Under the pieces are notes generated by a model. That model ran no database searches, was not told the DNA's origin, and saw only the letters and a program-made list of their open reading frames with translations. Positions 1 to 12,793 of a stretch of DNA of 64,000 bases are shown piece by piece (positions within the stretch are counted from its first letter, which is position 1; the number at the start of each line of letters is the position of its first letter). This DNA is from Moringa oleifera (taxonomy: Eukaryota > Streptophyta > Magnoliopsida > Brassicales > Moringaceae): positions 5,394,001-5,458,000 of the forward strand of contig JAJFZO010000087.1 of NCBI GenBank assembly GCA_021397835.1, read 5' to 3'. The position numbers and the translations under genes were made by a program.

Positions 1-800
1 TGTTGGAATTTCTAGCGACAATGGGCTTCCTGTAGCTTGTTAATACTTTCGATTATTAGGGTCTCCTTTGTTAAGTTAGCGATCCATCAAGATCTTCAGT
101 GGCTTTTTTATTTTGTCCATTTCTTCTTTCGGGTGGTAAGACGTGTATGAGCATTCGTCTACCAATTTCTTTCCATTGGTATTCTTGGTCTATCATCGTT
201 ATTTTTATTATCTAGGTCTAAATAATTTGGTGTTAGTTCTTCCCTGGTCTTTTAGAGGATCGGGGCAGGTGCTTGATGCACTAAAGGCCATGGATGATGG
301 TGAGCTCTTCGGGATAGCAGTTGATGGACCCACACATTAAGTATGTTGATTATTTCGTCCATGTTGGCTGAGAGTGGCAAACGTATCCATTTGTGGTAAA
401 TGGAACAGTAGAGGCCTCATAAAGGGAAAAATGGAGACCATGGACACTTGCGGATGCGATAGAGGTGGCAAAATGTGCAATAATGCTCCCACCATCGTAA
501 CTGGGGGGGATATGGTTGTCTAAGAGATCATACCACCGAGGGTGGCTAGAAGGGATCATTGTAAAGTCACCATAGAGGTCAACAACAAAGGTAGGGGCGA
601 CAAGACCATAAGGGGTCACACCAAGGTAAGAAGTAGGAATGGTTAACTAACTTAAGCCGATGTTGAAATAGTCATAACAAGGGCCTCTTAGTTATGCAGC
701 ACTTAGCTAGTGGAATGGTGTGAAGAGGTTTTTCTTTATGGTTACTAAATGGTAGTCTTAAATAGCGACATTAAAGATCCTAATACAAAATGATGATTGC
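1..800. other. unassigned left flank
   Basis: No recognisable gene or element. The short open frames here (for example 143-340 + and 350-619 -) match no family I know and have no splice or motif support. Homology to the gag-protease element downstream begins at about 800, so this stretch is either foreign flank or a part of the element too decayed to align. Confidence 0.5.
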
Positions 801-1414
801 CTAAAGAGAGAAAAATTGAATGCTTTAATTGCAAAGGAGGGCAATTAGGAGGAGGATGCAAAGGAAACACTTATCAGGGTGAATTCCTTTCAACTGCTAA
901 ACATGATTACAACCAAGATTGCACACCCAAGGTTAATGTACATGCCAGTAAAGATTAGTAGAGTTGAAATGCTAGCATTGTTAGATACCAAGTGCTAAAA
1001 AAAGTTTTTTGGCAGAGAGAATGGTGGCAATGCTTAATTTAAAGCCTTCTTCAATCATAGTAAGGATAAAGATTGTGAACACGAAAGCTGAGTTGGTTCA
1101 AAGGGCAGCCATAATGACATTAGAATTGGGAGCCGACGAGGTGATGTCAAGCTTATGATCCTATCACTCGACGATTATGAGATGATTTTAAGATTGAATT
1201 TCTTTAAAGCAACAAAGGCCTTCTTGATGCCTCACATTGGTGGCTTAACGGTGATGAAGGAGGCATCACCTTGCTTCATTAAGACAATTAGTTGCTTAGG
1301 TTTGACAACTAAGAAAATGGGAACGAAATTGCAAGGCTTGAAGCAACTTAAGGCAAATTAGAGCAAAAGAAAGAAGACTTCGACGATGATGACGAGTTCC
1401 CCAAATGGGGTGGT
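800..1414 (+). pseudogene. internal region, + copy 1 (3' part: zinc knuckle remnant and protease-like segment)
   Basis: This copy starts inside the zinc-knuckle region, so its gag is missing. The protease-like segment near 965-1000 reads LALLDTK and is followed at once by a stop, so the DTG-type active site is lost. The downstream part (1155-1361) stays open for 68 residues and contains YEMILRLNFFKATKAFLMPHIGG, the conserved tail of this family. It has no sign of a host gene structure. Confidence 0.75.
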
Positions 1415-2262
1415 TTATTAGCCCCATGACCTGTAGGTTGGCAAATTCTTAGCATAAGCAGACCTTACCCTATGCCAAGCTACGGAATATGAAGCTGGGT
1501 ACGCAACAGCAAGGTGATATCAATAAACTGTGGGTGGCGTGGTGGCACAATAAAGGCATGGATGCTCATCGAGGACCCAACCTAAGCAATACCATGGGTA
1601 GTATCATGAGCAGGTGCTGGCACATAACTAGAGCTGTTCAAACGGAGTAACTAACTTGCCAAGGGTGTCTTGCAAGTCTTTTGATACATGGGTCATAAGA
1701 GATGGCTCGTAGAAATCAAACATGGTGCAAAGCACTTAGCAAATGGGTGAGCACTGCAAATAATGGACATTGGCTCACATTGACACTAAACAAGTGGGTA
1801 CGCAAGTACGAGGCACCTGAGGTGTGCTTGGATGGCTCAACCCATGCAGTTGGTAGCGGTTACCACTAGTTCAAGACAGTTGCGAAGAGTGGGACACTTG
1901 TCATGAAAAATTAAAGCCAAGGCTATTTGCAAGGCTAGATTTGTGTTAGTGGAACCACAATACACTAGGGCGATTGGGGGTGTTAACTGCCAATTTTTTT
2001 AGCCTATTTATTTATAAGGGTAGAATCATCAGGCAAAGTATGATGTCTTGCTAGGTTTAGATTATATTTTCCTTGTTCATAAATGAAAAGGTTGGTATTG
2101 GTTCTCATAATTGTTGGTATATCTCTTTCACTCTCTTTCTCATGGTTTTTCATTTAAGCATACTCGAAATTATGTCTACACAAAGAGGAGTGCCTGACGA
2201 GTTAAGCATCACATATGTCATCATTCGGTAAGAAGTTGATGTAGACTTCAATCGTGTGACAA
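1415..2262 (+). repeat. LTR, + copy 1 (full length)
   Basis: The start lies just after the G-rich tract at about 1405-1412. The end lies just before the primer-site-like segment at about 2264. It aligns end to end, with many substitutions, to the - strand LTRs at 4688-5541 and 14440-15300. The 5' part has the recurrent block around ctatgccaagcta, and the 3' part has the ttccttgttcataaatgaaaa block. The family LTR seems to run TGTT...GACA. Confidence 0.7.
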
Positions 2263-3918
2263 TTTAGAATCAGAGCCTAGTTGTGTTGGCAACTTTGGTT
2301 GATCGCTATGAACGAATAAAAGAAAGGTTTACCCTTTAGAGGATTTTGTGAGCATTCCTCAAAGCGATAACGCTACAAGTCTTGCTGTTTAAATTGAACA
2401 GCATACTGAACAAATTAAGAGTGGCCTAGAATATTTTGATCAAAATGCGGGTGGACATGGACATCCGCTTAGTGTCTGTCATGCAAGGTCTCATGTCTTT
2501 GACATACTCGATAAAAGAAGGCGATAAAGATTTGAGGGATGAGCTCATATTTCTAAAAAAAGGCTATGGTGAACCTCTTAAAGCAAGGGGATGATGGCTC
2601 CTCTTAAAGCAAGGGGATGGTGGCTCGTCTAAGATAAAAGTTCTTTAGCCAAAGTCTTTTGATAGCAGTCAAAATTCCAAAGAGCTCAAGAAATTTAAAA
2701 TATTGAGCAATATTTTAAAGCCAGTGGTATCCTAAACAAAGAGCCAGTGACAATCACCACTATATATTTATAAAAGGATGCAAAGCTCTAATGGCAAACT
2801 CAAATGAAAGATGATGCTAATGCAGGGAGGCCAAAGAATGAAATGTGGGATGTGTTGAAAAAGGAATTAAAGGATCAACTCCTTCCTTGCAACACGATTT
2901 AGGTTGCACGTAAGCCCCTCAAAGAGTTGAAGCACATAAGTTTATGAGAAAGTATGCAAAGAAATTTCGTTGAATATTGCTGGACATCAAAAACATGACT
3001 GAGGAAGACAAGTTTTTTAATTTGCTCTAGGTTGTAGCCTGTGCAAAGTCAATGCTAAAGATGTAAGGCCTAAAAGACTTGCCTATCACATTCGTAATTG
3101 CAAATAACTTAGTAAATTTCAAGCATAACAAGAACACTAAAAGAGATGGTACCAGTGACAAGTCCAAGAAAAAGAAAGTGGAAACTTCTTGTGACTAGTT
3201 TCGGAGCAATTCTCCAAGTGAAAAGGTATTAACTTTAGTGGTTGTTTCTTGTGCGGTGGTCCTTACTGAGTGCGAGAGTGCCCAGAGAGAGAAAGGCTAA
3301 ATGCTTTCATTACGAATGAGAGCAATCAAGAAGAGGATGTAAAGGAAACACCTGTTAAGGTGAATCCCCTCTAATAACTAAACACGATCATAACCAAGAT
3401 TACACACCTAAGGTTAATGTATGTGCTAGTAAGGATTGATGGGGTTAAACTGTTAGCATTGTTGGATACAGGTGTTATAAACATTTTTATGACAAAGAGA
3501 ATGGTGGCAAGCCTTGATTTGAAGCCTTCTTCAATCACAGCAAGTATAAAGACTGTGAACATGGAAGCTGAGCTGGTTCAATGGGTGGCCATAATGACAT
3601 TAGAATTGGGGATTTAGTGAGATGATATGAAGCTCATGGTCATACAGCTCAATGATTACTAGATGATTTTGGGATTAGATTTTTTTAGGCAATAAAGGCC
3701 TTCTTGATGCCTCACATAAATGGCTTAATGGTGATGGAGGAGTCATCACTTTGTTTCGTGAAGATCATTAGCTACTTAGGTTCAACCGATGAGAAAACAA
3801 GAATAAAGTTGCAAGGCTTAAAGCAACTCAAGGCGGATTTGAACAAAGAGAAAACTACACTAGATATTTACCTCAAGAAGACTTTTATGAGGACGTCAAG
3901 ATCTCTTGGTGGGGTTGC
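2262..3918 (+). pseudogene. internal region, + copy 2 (gag, zinc knuckle, protease)
   Basis: Nearly full-length internal region. A degenerate primer site (aatcagagcc, about 2268-2277) compares with TGGTATCAGAGC of the initiator-Met tRNA class. Gag-like sequence follows (about 2300-3130). The protease segment is at 3417-3617 and keeps LLALLDTG, the only exact D-T-G among the seven copies. The family tail continues to about 3930. Numerous stops and shifts make it non-functional. The family product would be a capsid and protease polyprotein ending without reverse transcriptase. Confidence 0.8.
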
Positions 3919-4285
3919 TTTGTCAGTCTCATGACTTATGGGTTGGCAAAGTCTTGGTATGGGTGGACCTTGCCCTATGCCAAGCTAAGAAATTATGAAA
4001 TGGGGCACGTGATAGCAAGGTGATATCAATAAGTTATGAGTATAGTGGTGGCACGGTGAAGGCACGAATGCTTATTGGGGTGTTAGCGCAAATGATACCA
4101 TAAGGAGCATTAAGAGCAGTTGTTGGCACATGATTAGAACTGCTTAAAAGGGTAGCCAACTCGTCAAGGGTGTCTGGCGAGTCTTTAACACCTGGGTCAC
4201 AAGAAATGGCTCATGGGAATTAAACATGGTGTAAGGCACTCAGCAACGGGTGAGTAAAACCTCGTAAATAAAGGAAATGTGCTCA
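3919..4285 (+). repeat. partial LTR, + strand, left arm of inverted junction
   Basis: This is the first roughly 365 bp of the family LTR. It begins after the G-rich tract and breaks off in the block that reads like ggtgagtaaaac. It continues directly into the same LTR in opposite orientation. See the inverted junction entry. Confidence 0.75.
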
Positions 4286-4680
4286 CACCATGTCCGATTG
4301 CTAACACGAGCCTATATCCATTTTTTATGAGTTCTCTCTTGGCCTGATTGCTAAGTACCTCGCACCATGTCCGATTCTTACTAGCCATCTCTTATGACCC
4401 ACGTGTCAAAGACTCTCCAAGCACCTTTGGCGAGTTGGCTACTTCCTTGAGCAACTTCAGTCATGTGCCAAAACCCGCTCGTGATGCTCCCCAATAGCAA
4501 AACTTGGGTTGAAGCCCTAATGAGCATCCGTGCCTTTCGCACCCAGCACTAATTCACCTATAAATTATTGATATCACCTTAACGTCATGCGCCCCACTTC
4601 GCACCTTCTTAACTTGGCTTGGGGCAAGGTCCTATGGCATGATTTTGCCAACTTACGAGTTATAAGGCTACTAAACAAAT
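4286..4680 (-). repeat. partial LTR, - strand
   Basis: This is the 5' part of an LTR in - orientation. Its start, in element orientation, is at about 4680. It directly abuts the end of the next LTR (4688-5541) with no internal region between them, so this pair is an LTR-LTR join, not a normal unit boundary. Confidence 0.65.
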
Positions 4681-4687
4681 TATCAAA

Positions 4688-5541
4688 TGATTCACTTCTC
4701 ACTAAGTGATGGCACGAGTGACATCCAACTCATCATCAATCCTCTCATACTCATATAATTTCGACTATGATTAAACGTAAAACCTACACACGCATGTGAG
4801 AGAGAGTAAAAGAAAGGCACCAATGATTACGAGAACCAATCCTAATCTTTTCATTAATAAACAAGGAAAATACAACCTATATGAAATAAGATATCATATC
4901 TATTCTTAATGACTCTACCCATAAATATAAATAGGCTACAAAAACTTGGTAGTTAACACTCCCAATCACTTTAGGGTAATACAGCTCCACTACTAGAAAG
5001 TTAGCTATGCATCAACCTTGGCTTTAGCTTTTCGTGACAAGTGTCTTACTCTTTGTAATTACTTTTAACAGCTAATAACCACTGCTAATAGCTACTAACC
5101 ATATGAGCTAATCAATCCAAGCATACACCATGTCCCTTGTGCTCGCGTGCACACCCGATCAAACGCCAACGTGAGCTCATGTTCGTTATTTGTAGGTGTT
5201 TTACTCACACGTTTGCTGAGTGCCTTGCACTATGTCTAATTCTCATAAGCCATTTCTTGTGACCCAAGTATCAAAGACTCACTAAACACTCTTGATGAGT
5301 TGGCTACTCCGTTAAGCAGCTTTAATCATATGCTAGTACCCACCCATGATGCTCCCAATGGCATCAGTTAGGCTAGGTGGTCCCCAATGAGCATGCACGC
5401 CTTCACCATGCCATCACACCACCTATTACTTATTGCTATCACCTTGCTATCGCATGCCCTACTTCACATTTTCTTAGCTTGGCCTAGAGCAAGGTCCACC
5501 AATACCAAGATTTTGCCAACCCATGAGTCATAAGGCTAACA
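4688..5541 (-). repeat. LTR, - strand, 3' of internal copy A
   Basis: About 854 bp. In element orientation it starts TGTTAGCC at 5541, directly after the tract AGTGGGGGTGG, and ends near 4688. The stop codon of the protease frame (5528-5530) lies a few bases inside the LTR, as in the sister copies. Confidence 0.75.
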
Positions 5542-7168
5542 AACCACCCCCACTAAAAGAACTTGATGTCCTTATCAAAATGCCTTCTCGAGATAAATAT
5601 CTAGTGTAGTTTTCTCTTTGCTCAAATCCACTTTGAATTTTCTTCAAGCCTTGTAACTTCATTCTTGTTTTCTTAGCTATCGAACCCAAATAGCTAATGG
5701 TCTTAACGAAATAAGGTGATGCCTGCTCCATCACCATTAAGCCATCTATAAAAGGCATCAAAAAGGCCTTTGTTGCCTCAAAAAAATCCAATTCCAAAAT
5801 CATCTCGTAGTCATTAAGCGATATGACCATGAACTTGACATCATGTTGTTAGCTCCCCAATTTTAATGTTATTATGGCCACCCTTCGAACTAACTTAGTT
5901 TCCATATTCACATTTTTCATCCTCGCTGTAATTGGAGAAGGTTGAAAACTAAGCCTTACCACCATTCTCTCTACAACATAATGGTTTACAGCACTCGTAT
6001 CTAATAATGCTAAGAATTCAGCCCCACTAATCATTACAAGCACGTACATTAACCTTTAGTATGTAATCTTAGTTGTGATCTTGTTTAGCAATTGGAAAGG
6101 ATTCACCCTAACGAATGTTTCCTCTGCACCCTCGTCCTGATTGTCTTTTTTCGTAATTAAACCATCCAGTTTTTCTCTCCTTGGGCATTCTTCCACTTGG
6201 TGTAGACCACCACACAAAAGGTAACCACTAAAGTTAGTACCATTCCCTTTGGTCCAAATTTCGCTTTCTTCTTCTTGAACTTGCCATTGGTACTGTCACT
6301 TTCAATGTTTTTGTTGTGCTTGAAATCCACCAAGTTGTTTGCAATTACGAATATAGCAGACAACTCTTTAACGCCTTACCTCTTTAGCTTGGATTGTGCC
6401 TAAGGCTATAGCCAAGAGACAAAAATAAAAAGCTTGTCTTCCTCAAACATGTTTTTGATGTCTAGTAATATCGAACTGAATCCCTTTACACACTCTTACA
6501 TAGAACTCGTTTGCTTCAACTCTTTGAAGGAGTCCTTTGTAACCCAAATCATGTTACAAGGAAGGAATTAATCCTTCAATTCATTTTTTAACACGTCTCA
6601 CGTTTCAAACTTTGGCCTTCCCGCACTAGCGTCATATTTCATCTGAGTTTACCACCAAAGCTTTGCATCCCCTTGTAAATACATGCTCATGATTGTCACT
6701 TACTCCTCCTCTAAGAATGCAAGCGGCTTTGAAATATTGCTTTATGTCCCATAGAAAATTGTCGAGCTTTTTAGAGTTGTGACTGCAATGGAAAGACATA
6801 GGCTTGGGGATTTTTATCTTAGAGAGCCACCTTTCCATTGCTTTAAGAGGTTCACCATAGCTTTTTTTAGCAATGCAAGCTCATCCCTCAAATCTTTATC
6901 CCTTTCCTTTACTTGATTTGTCAAAGACATGAGATCTTGCATGACAGAAATGAAGTGGACGTCCGTATCCCTCAACATTTCAACCAAAGGATTTGAGCCA
7001 TTCTCAACTGCTCGATATGTTGTTCAGCTTACTGAGCAGCAAGATTCGTAACTTTATCGCTTTGAGGAGCGCCCATAAAATCCTTTAAATGGGTAAGCCT
7101 TTCTCTTATCTCATTCATAATGACTAACAAAAATTACCAATGCAACCAGGCTTTGATATGAAATTGTC
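5542..7168 (-). pseudogene. internal region A (gag-zinc knuckle-protease)
   Basis: The primer-site-like segment is at about 7149-7163 (reverse strand catatcaaagcc). Gag is seen at 6632-6838, with KKLDNFLWDIKQYFKAA, which matches the plant capsid motif ELENFLWDMEQYFKAA. The protease frame at 5849-6049 reads LALLDTSAVNHYV, so DTG has become DTS. The tail 5528-5830 is open for 100 residues (YEMILELDFFEATKAF) and ends in the following LTR. Separate frames and stops show decay. Confidence 0.8.
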
Positions 7169-8036
7169 ACACGGTTAAGATCTATAATCGACTTCTCACC
7201 GAGTAATGGCACGAGTGACACCTAACTCATCAGCCAATCCTTTCTGTATACAAATAATTTTGAGTATACTTAAACGTAAAACCCAAACATGCACATAGAA
7301 AGAGAAAAATAGAGACACCAACGATTATAGGAGTCAATCCTAACTTTTCATTTATGAACAAGGAAAATACAACCTATATGGGGCCGGATATCACATCCAT
7401 GCTTAATGGCTCTGCTTGTAAATATAAATAGGCTATAAAACTTGATAGTTGACACCCCTAAATGCCCTAAGATAGTGTGTCTCCATTATCACAAAACTAA
7501 CCATGCATACAGCCTTGGCTTTACCTTTTCGCGACAAATGTCTCACTCTTCGCAATTGCCTTTAGCTGCTGGTAACTATTGTTAACCCTTACCAACCACA
7601 TACCTAATACATCCAAGTGCATACCATATGCTTCATGCTCACATGCGTACCCGATCTACTACCAACGCAAGCCTAAGCCTATTATTTACAGGTGTTATGC
7701 TACCCTGCTTGCTAAGTGCCTCACACCATGCCCAATTCCCACAAACTATCTCTTGTGACCCGTATGTCAAAGACTCGCCATACACCCTTGCCAAGTTAGC
7801 TACTCCCTTGAGTAGCTCTAGTGATGTGCCAGCACTCACTCGTGATGCTCCCTATGATGTCACTTGGGCCTGGGGCCCCGATGAGCATCCATGCCTTCAT
7901 CATGCCACCACACCACCCATAACTTATCGATATCACCTTACCATTGCGCGTTACTTCACACTTTCTTAGCATGTTATGGGGTAAGGTCCACCCATGCCAA
8001 AACCACTTTCACCATACACGAGTCATAGGATTGACA
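7169..8036 (-). repeat. LTR between internal copies A and B
   Basis: Shared LTR: it lies 5' of copy A and 3' of copy B. It ends, in element orientation, in the gtgacaattt block just before the primer site at about 7165. It starts near 8036. The open frame at 7628-7969 on the other strand is a chance product of this repeat. Confidence 0.7.
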
Positions 8037-9660
8037 AACCACTTTCACCAAGGGAACTCGAGGTCCTTATCAAAATCTTCTCAAGGAAAATATTTGGTGT
8101 CATCTTCTCTTTGTTTAAATACCCCTTGAGTTGCTTCAAGCCTTGCAACTTCATTCCCATTTTCTTAACTGTCAAACCCAAGCAGTTGACACCTTTTTTA
8201 TCACCATTAAGTCATTTATGTGAGGCATCAAGAAGGCCTTTGTTGCCTCAAATAAATTCAATCCCAAAATCATCTCATAGTTATTGAGTGATATGACCAT
8301 GAGCTTGACATCACCTTACCAACTCTTCAATTTCAATGTCATTTATGGACACCCCTCAAGCTAATTTAACTTTCGTGTTCACAGTATTTACCCTTGTTAT
8401 GGCTGGAGAAGGCTTTAAATCAAGCCTTGCAACCATTCCCTTTACCATAAAAATATTTGTAGCATCGGTATCCAATAATGCTAACACTTTTAACCCCACC
8501 AATCCTTACTAGCATATACATCAACCTTGCGTGTGAAGTCTTAGTTGCGATCGTGTTTAGTAGTTTGAAGGAGATTCAACTTAATGAGTGTTTCTTTTGA
8601 ATCCTCTCCTGGTTGCCCTCCTTCATAATTAAAGTATTCAGCTTTTCTATTTTTAGGCAGTCTCGCGCTAATGAAGACCACCGTACAAAAACCAACCACT
8701 AAATTTAGTACTTTTCCCTTTGGTTCATGAAGGAGAATTACTCTGAGAGTGGTCATAAGAAGTTTCTGCTTTCTTCTTCCTAGACTTGGCATTGCTACCA
8801 TCTCTTTCAATGTCCTTGTTATCCTTAAAATCCACCAAGTTGTCCGTAATTGTGAATGAGATGGGCAAGTCTTTCACGCCTTACCTCTTTAGCTCTGATT
8901 GTGCCCGCAGCTATAGCCCAGAGACAAAATGAAAAAGCTGGTCTTCCTCAAACATTTTTTGATGTCTAACAATATCGAATGGAATTTCTCTACATACCCT
9001 CGCATAGAACCCGAGTGCTTCAACTCTTTAAGGGACTCCCTTACAACCCAAATCGTGTTGCAAGGAAGGAAATGAACATTCAGTGGCTTTTTTAACACAT
9101 CCCACGTTTTAATCTTTGGCCTCCCTAACATCATTCTCCATCTAAGTTTTCCATCAGATCTTTGCATCCCTTTTCAATTATATGTTGTTGATTGTCATTC
9201 ACTCCTCTTATAGGTTCCTAGCAGCTTTGAAATATTGCTTTATGTCTCATAGAAAATTCTCGAGCTCTTTTGCGGTTTCAACTGCCATTGGAAAACTTTG
9301 GCTTGAGGACTTTTATCTTAAATGAGCCACATTTCCTTTGCTTTGAGAGATTTACCATAGCCCTCTTTAGCAATGCGATCTCGTCCCTCAAATCTTCATA
9401 TACTTCCCCTACTGAGTTTGGTAAAGACTCAAGATCTTGCATGATAGATGTGAAGCAAACGTTCATGTCTCCTTGCATTTCACATAAAGCATTCTGGGCC
9501 ATTCTTAATTGCTTGGTACGTTGTTCGACTTGAACAGCAAGACTCTAGCATCATCACTTTGAGGTGCACCTATGAAATCCTTCAAATGGTGAACTTTTCT
9601 CTTATCTCATTCATAGCGACCAACCAAAGTTACTGCATAGGTTTTGATACCAAATTGGCA
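8037..9660 (-). pseudogene. internal region B (gag-zinc knuckle-protease)
   Basis: The primer-site-like segment is tggtatcaaaacc at about 9646-9659 on the reverse strand. The best capsid segment of the array lies at 8889-9167, with TWDVLKKPLNVHFLPCNTI followed by a spacing typical of Retrotrans_gag (RESLKELKHSGSMRGYVEKF). The protease motif at about 8470-8490 reads LLDTDA, so DTG has become DTD. Frames are broken between the domains. Confidence 0.8.
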
Positions 9661-10512
9661 CATGATTGATTTCTATAATCGACTTCACACCAAGTGATAG
9701 AACGAGTGACAGCTAACTCATCAGCTAAACTTCTTAGTATGCACACAATTTCGAGTATATTTAAATGTAAAACCCATATAAGAATGTGAAACCAACAATT
9801 ACGGGAACCAATCCCAACCTTTTCATTTATGAACAAGGAAAATACAGCCTACACGTGATAGGACATTTCACCTATGCTTAATGACTATGCTCATAAATAT
9901 ACAAAGGCTACAAAACTTGGTGTTTGACACCCCCAACGGCCCTAGGGTAATGCGGCTCCACTACCACAAAACTAGCCATGCATGCAAACTTGCTGTTGCT
10001 TTTAGTAACAAGTGTCCTATTCTTCGTAATTTCCTTCAACTTAAGGTAATTGCTGCCAACCACTACCAATTGCAATGGCTAATCCATCTAAGCGCACATC
10101 ATATGCCTCGTGCTCCTGCACACGTCTGATCTAATGCCAATGCAAGCCCATGTTGCTTATTTGCAAGTATTTCACTCACCTGCTTGCTAAATGCCTTGCA
10201 CCATGTTCGATTCCCACTAGCCATCTCTCATGACCCACGTGTCAAAAACTCACTAGACACCATTGGCAAGTTAGCTACTTCCGTGATCAGCTCTAACCAT
10301 GTGCCAGCACCTGTTTGTGATGTTCTTTATGACATCACTTGGGCGGGGGCCCTGATAAGCATCCATGCCTTTACTGTGCCACCACACCACCCATGACTTA
10401 TTGATGTCACTTTACTAACACATACCCCACTTTGCACTTTTTTCATTTAACATGGGGCAAAGTCAACCCATGTCAAGACTTTGCCATCCTATGAGTCACG
10501 GGGTTTACAAAC
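9661..10512 (-). repeat. LTR between internal copies B and C
   Basis: About 850 bp, collinear with the other LTRs. It starts near 10512 in element orientation and ends next to the primer site at about 9660. Confidence 0.7.
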
Positions 10513-11985
10513 AACCCTACTAAGAGACCTTTAGGTCCTCCTTGATGTTTTCTCAAGGTAAATATTTGCTGTAATCTTTTTTTTTTTGTCCAAATCCACG
10601 TTGAGTTGCTTTAAGCATTGCAACTTCATTCCTTTTTCTTAGCTATCGAACCCAAGCAGCTAATGGTCTTAATGAAACAAGATGATGCCTCCTCCATGAC
10701 CATTAAGCCATCCATGTGAGGCATCAAAAAAGCCTTTGTTACCCTAAAGAAATCCAATCACGTAATTATCTCATGGTCATTGAGAGGTATTACCATGAGC
10801 TTGACATTACCTCGCCAGATCCCTAATTCTAATGTCATTGTGGCCACTCGTTAAACTAACTTAACTTTCGTGTTCATTGCCTTTATCCTTGTTGTGACTA
10901 GAGAATGCTTCAAACCAAGCCTGGCCACTATTCTCTCTACCACAAAGCTATTTGTAGCAACCGTATCCAACAATGCAAACATTTTAACTCTACCAATCTT
11001 TATTAGCACATACATCAACCTTAGTTTTGCAGTCTTGATTACGATCGTGTTTAGCAGTTGGAAGAGATTCTCCTTAACAGTTATTTCCTCTACATCCTCC
11101 TCCTGATTGACCTCCTTCGTAATCAAAGCACTCACTTTTTCTCTCTTTAGGCACTCCCAAGCTCAATGAGGACCACCACATAAAAAGTAACCACTAAAGA
11201 TAGTACCTTTCCCTTTAGTTTATGTAGGAGAATTACTCCAAGACTGGTCAAAAGAAATTTTTGCTTTCTTCTTCTTGGACTTGCCATTGGGTAGCATCTC
11301 TTTAGTGTTCTTCTTATGCTAGAAATCCACCAAACTATCCGTAATTGCGAATGCGACGAGTAAGTCATTCATGTCTTACATCCTTAACTTCGACTATGCC
11401 AGGGCTATAACCTAGAGATAATTAAAAAGCTTGTCTTCCTTAGACATGTTTTTTATATCCAGCAATATCGAACTAAATTTCTTTGCATACACTCACATAA
11501 AACTCGTGTGTTTTAACTCCTTAAGGGACTCCCTCATAACTCAAGCCATATTGCAAGGAATGAATTCATCTTTCAATTCCTTTTTCAACACATCTCATAT
11601 TTCAATCTTTAGCTTTCTTATACCAGTATCATCCTCTATATAAATTCACTACTAGAGCTTTGTATCCTCATGCAAATAAATGCTGTTGATTGTCACTCGC
11701 TCCTCCTCTAGCATGCATATGGCTTTGAAATATTGCTCTATGTCCCATACAAAATTCTCGAGCTTTTTAGAGTTTCAACTGTCATCAAAAAGCTTTAGCT
11801 CGAGAACTTTTATTTTGGAAAACCCACCTTCCCCTTGCTTGAAGAGGTTCATAATAGCCATCTTTAGCAATGCGAGCTCATCTCTTAAATTTTTATCCCT
11901 ATTGTTCAAGCCGAACAGCATATAGAGCAATTGAGAATGGCCCAAAATGCTTTGATTGAAATGCAAAAGGAATGACACATAACTA
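10513..11985 (-). pseudogene. internal region C, lacking its 5' end
   Basis: The protease frame (10851-11135) reads FALLDTVATNSFVVERIV, so DTG has become DTV. Zinc-knuckle sequence (11147-11368) and gag sequence follow. At about 11975-11990 the gag start joins LTR sequence directly. The primer site and the last part of the LTR, present in the sister copies, are missing, so the unit is shorter (about 2.28 kb against 2.48 kb). Confidence 0.75.
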
Positions 11986-12793
11986 GTAGGCTAATCCTCT
12001 TAGTACATGCATAATTCCAGTATGCTTAAACATAAAACCTATACATGCATACGAGAGAAAGAAAAAGAGATACACTAACGATTACGAGAACCAATCCCAA
12101 CCTTTTCTTTTATGAATAAGGCAAATACAACCTATACGCGACAAGACATCACACCTATGCTTGATTACTCTGCCTGTAAATATAAATAGACTATAAAATC
12201 TTATGGTTGACACCCCAAACCATCTTAGGGTAATGCCACTCCACTACCACAAAGTTAACCATGCATGTAGCCTTCGCTTTAACTTTTTGCAACAAGTGTC
12301 CCACTCTTTGCAATTGCCTTTAACTATTGGTAACCACTGCCAATCACTACCAATCATATGGGTTAATCCATCCAAGCACATACCATGTGCCTCATGCTCG
12401 CGCGTGCATCCGATCTAGTGTTGACGCAAGCCCATGTCTGTTATTTGCAAGTGTTTTGCTCACCCGCTTACTAAGTGCTTTGCATCATGTCTAATTCCCA
12501 TGAGCCATCTCTCATGACTCACATGTCAAAGACTCAACAAACACCCTTAGCGAGTTGGCTACTCCCTTGAGCAACTCTAATCATGTGGTAGCACTTGCTC
12601 GTGATGCTCCCCATGGCATCACTTGGGTTAGGGCCCTAATGAGCATCCATGCCTTTATCGTGCCACCACGCAACCCATAATTTATTGATATCATCTGGCC
12701 ATCACTCACCCCATTTCGCACTTTCTTAGCTTTGCATGGGCCAAGGCCCACTTATGCTAGGATTTTGAGAACCCATAAGCCTCGGACCTAAGA
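11986..12793 (-). repeat. LTR between internal copies C and D (3' end deleted)
   Basis: Collinear with the other LTRs from about 12793 down to about 11986. It then breaks before the usual gtgacaattt end, at the same deletion that removed the primer site of copy C. Confidence 0.65.

Larger units (their letters stand above)
3919..4680. repeat. imperfect long inverted repeat (LTR against LTR)
   Basis: The + arm (3919-4285) and the - arm (4286-4680) are the 5' parts of the same LTR facing each other with almost no spacer. They are diverged but alignable over most of their length. A 14-bp direct repeat, caccatgtccgatt, occurs at 4286-4299 and again at 4363-4376, next to the centre. A transcript across this segment could fold into a hairpin of roughly 350 bp, although mismatches would interrupt it. 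Confidence 0.7.

Noticed and set aside
7628..7969. 113-codon frame on the + strand
   Set aside because: It lies within an LTR and opposite to the element's own orientation. Related short frames in the other LTRs show it is a repeat by-product.
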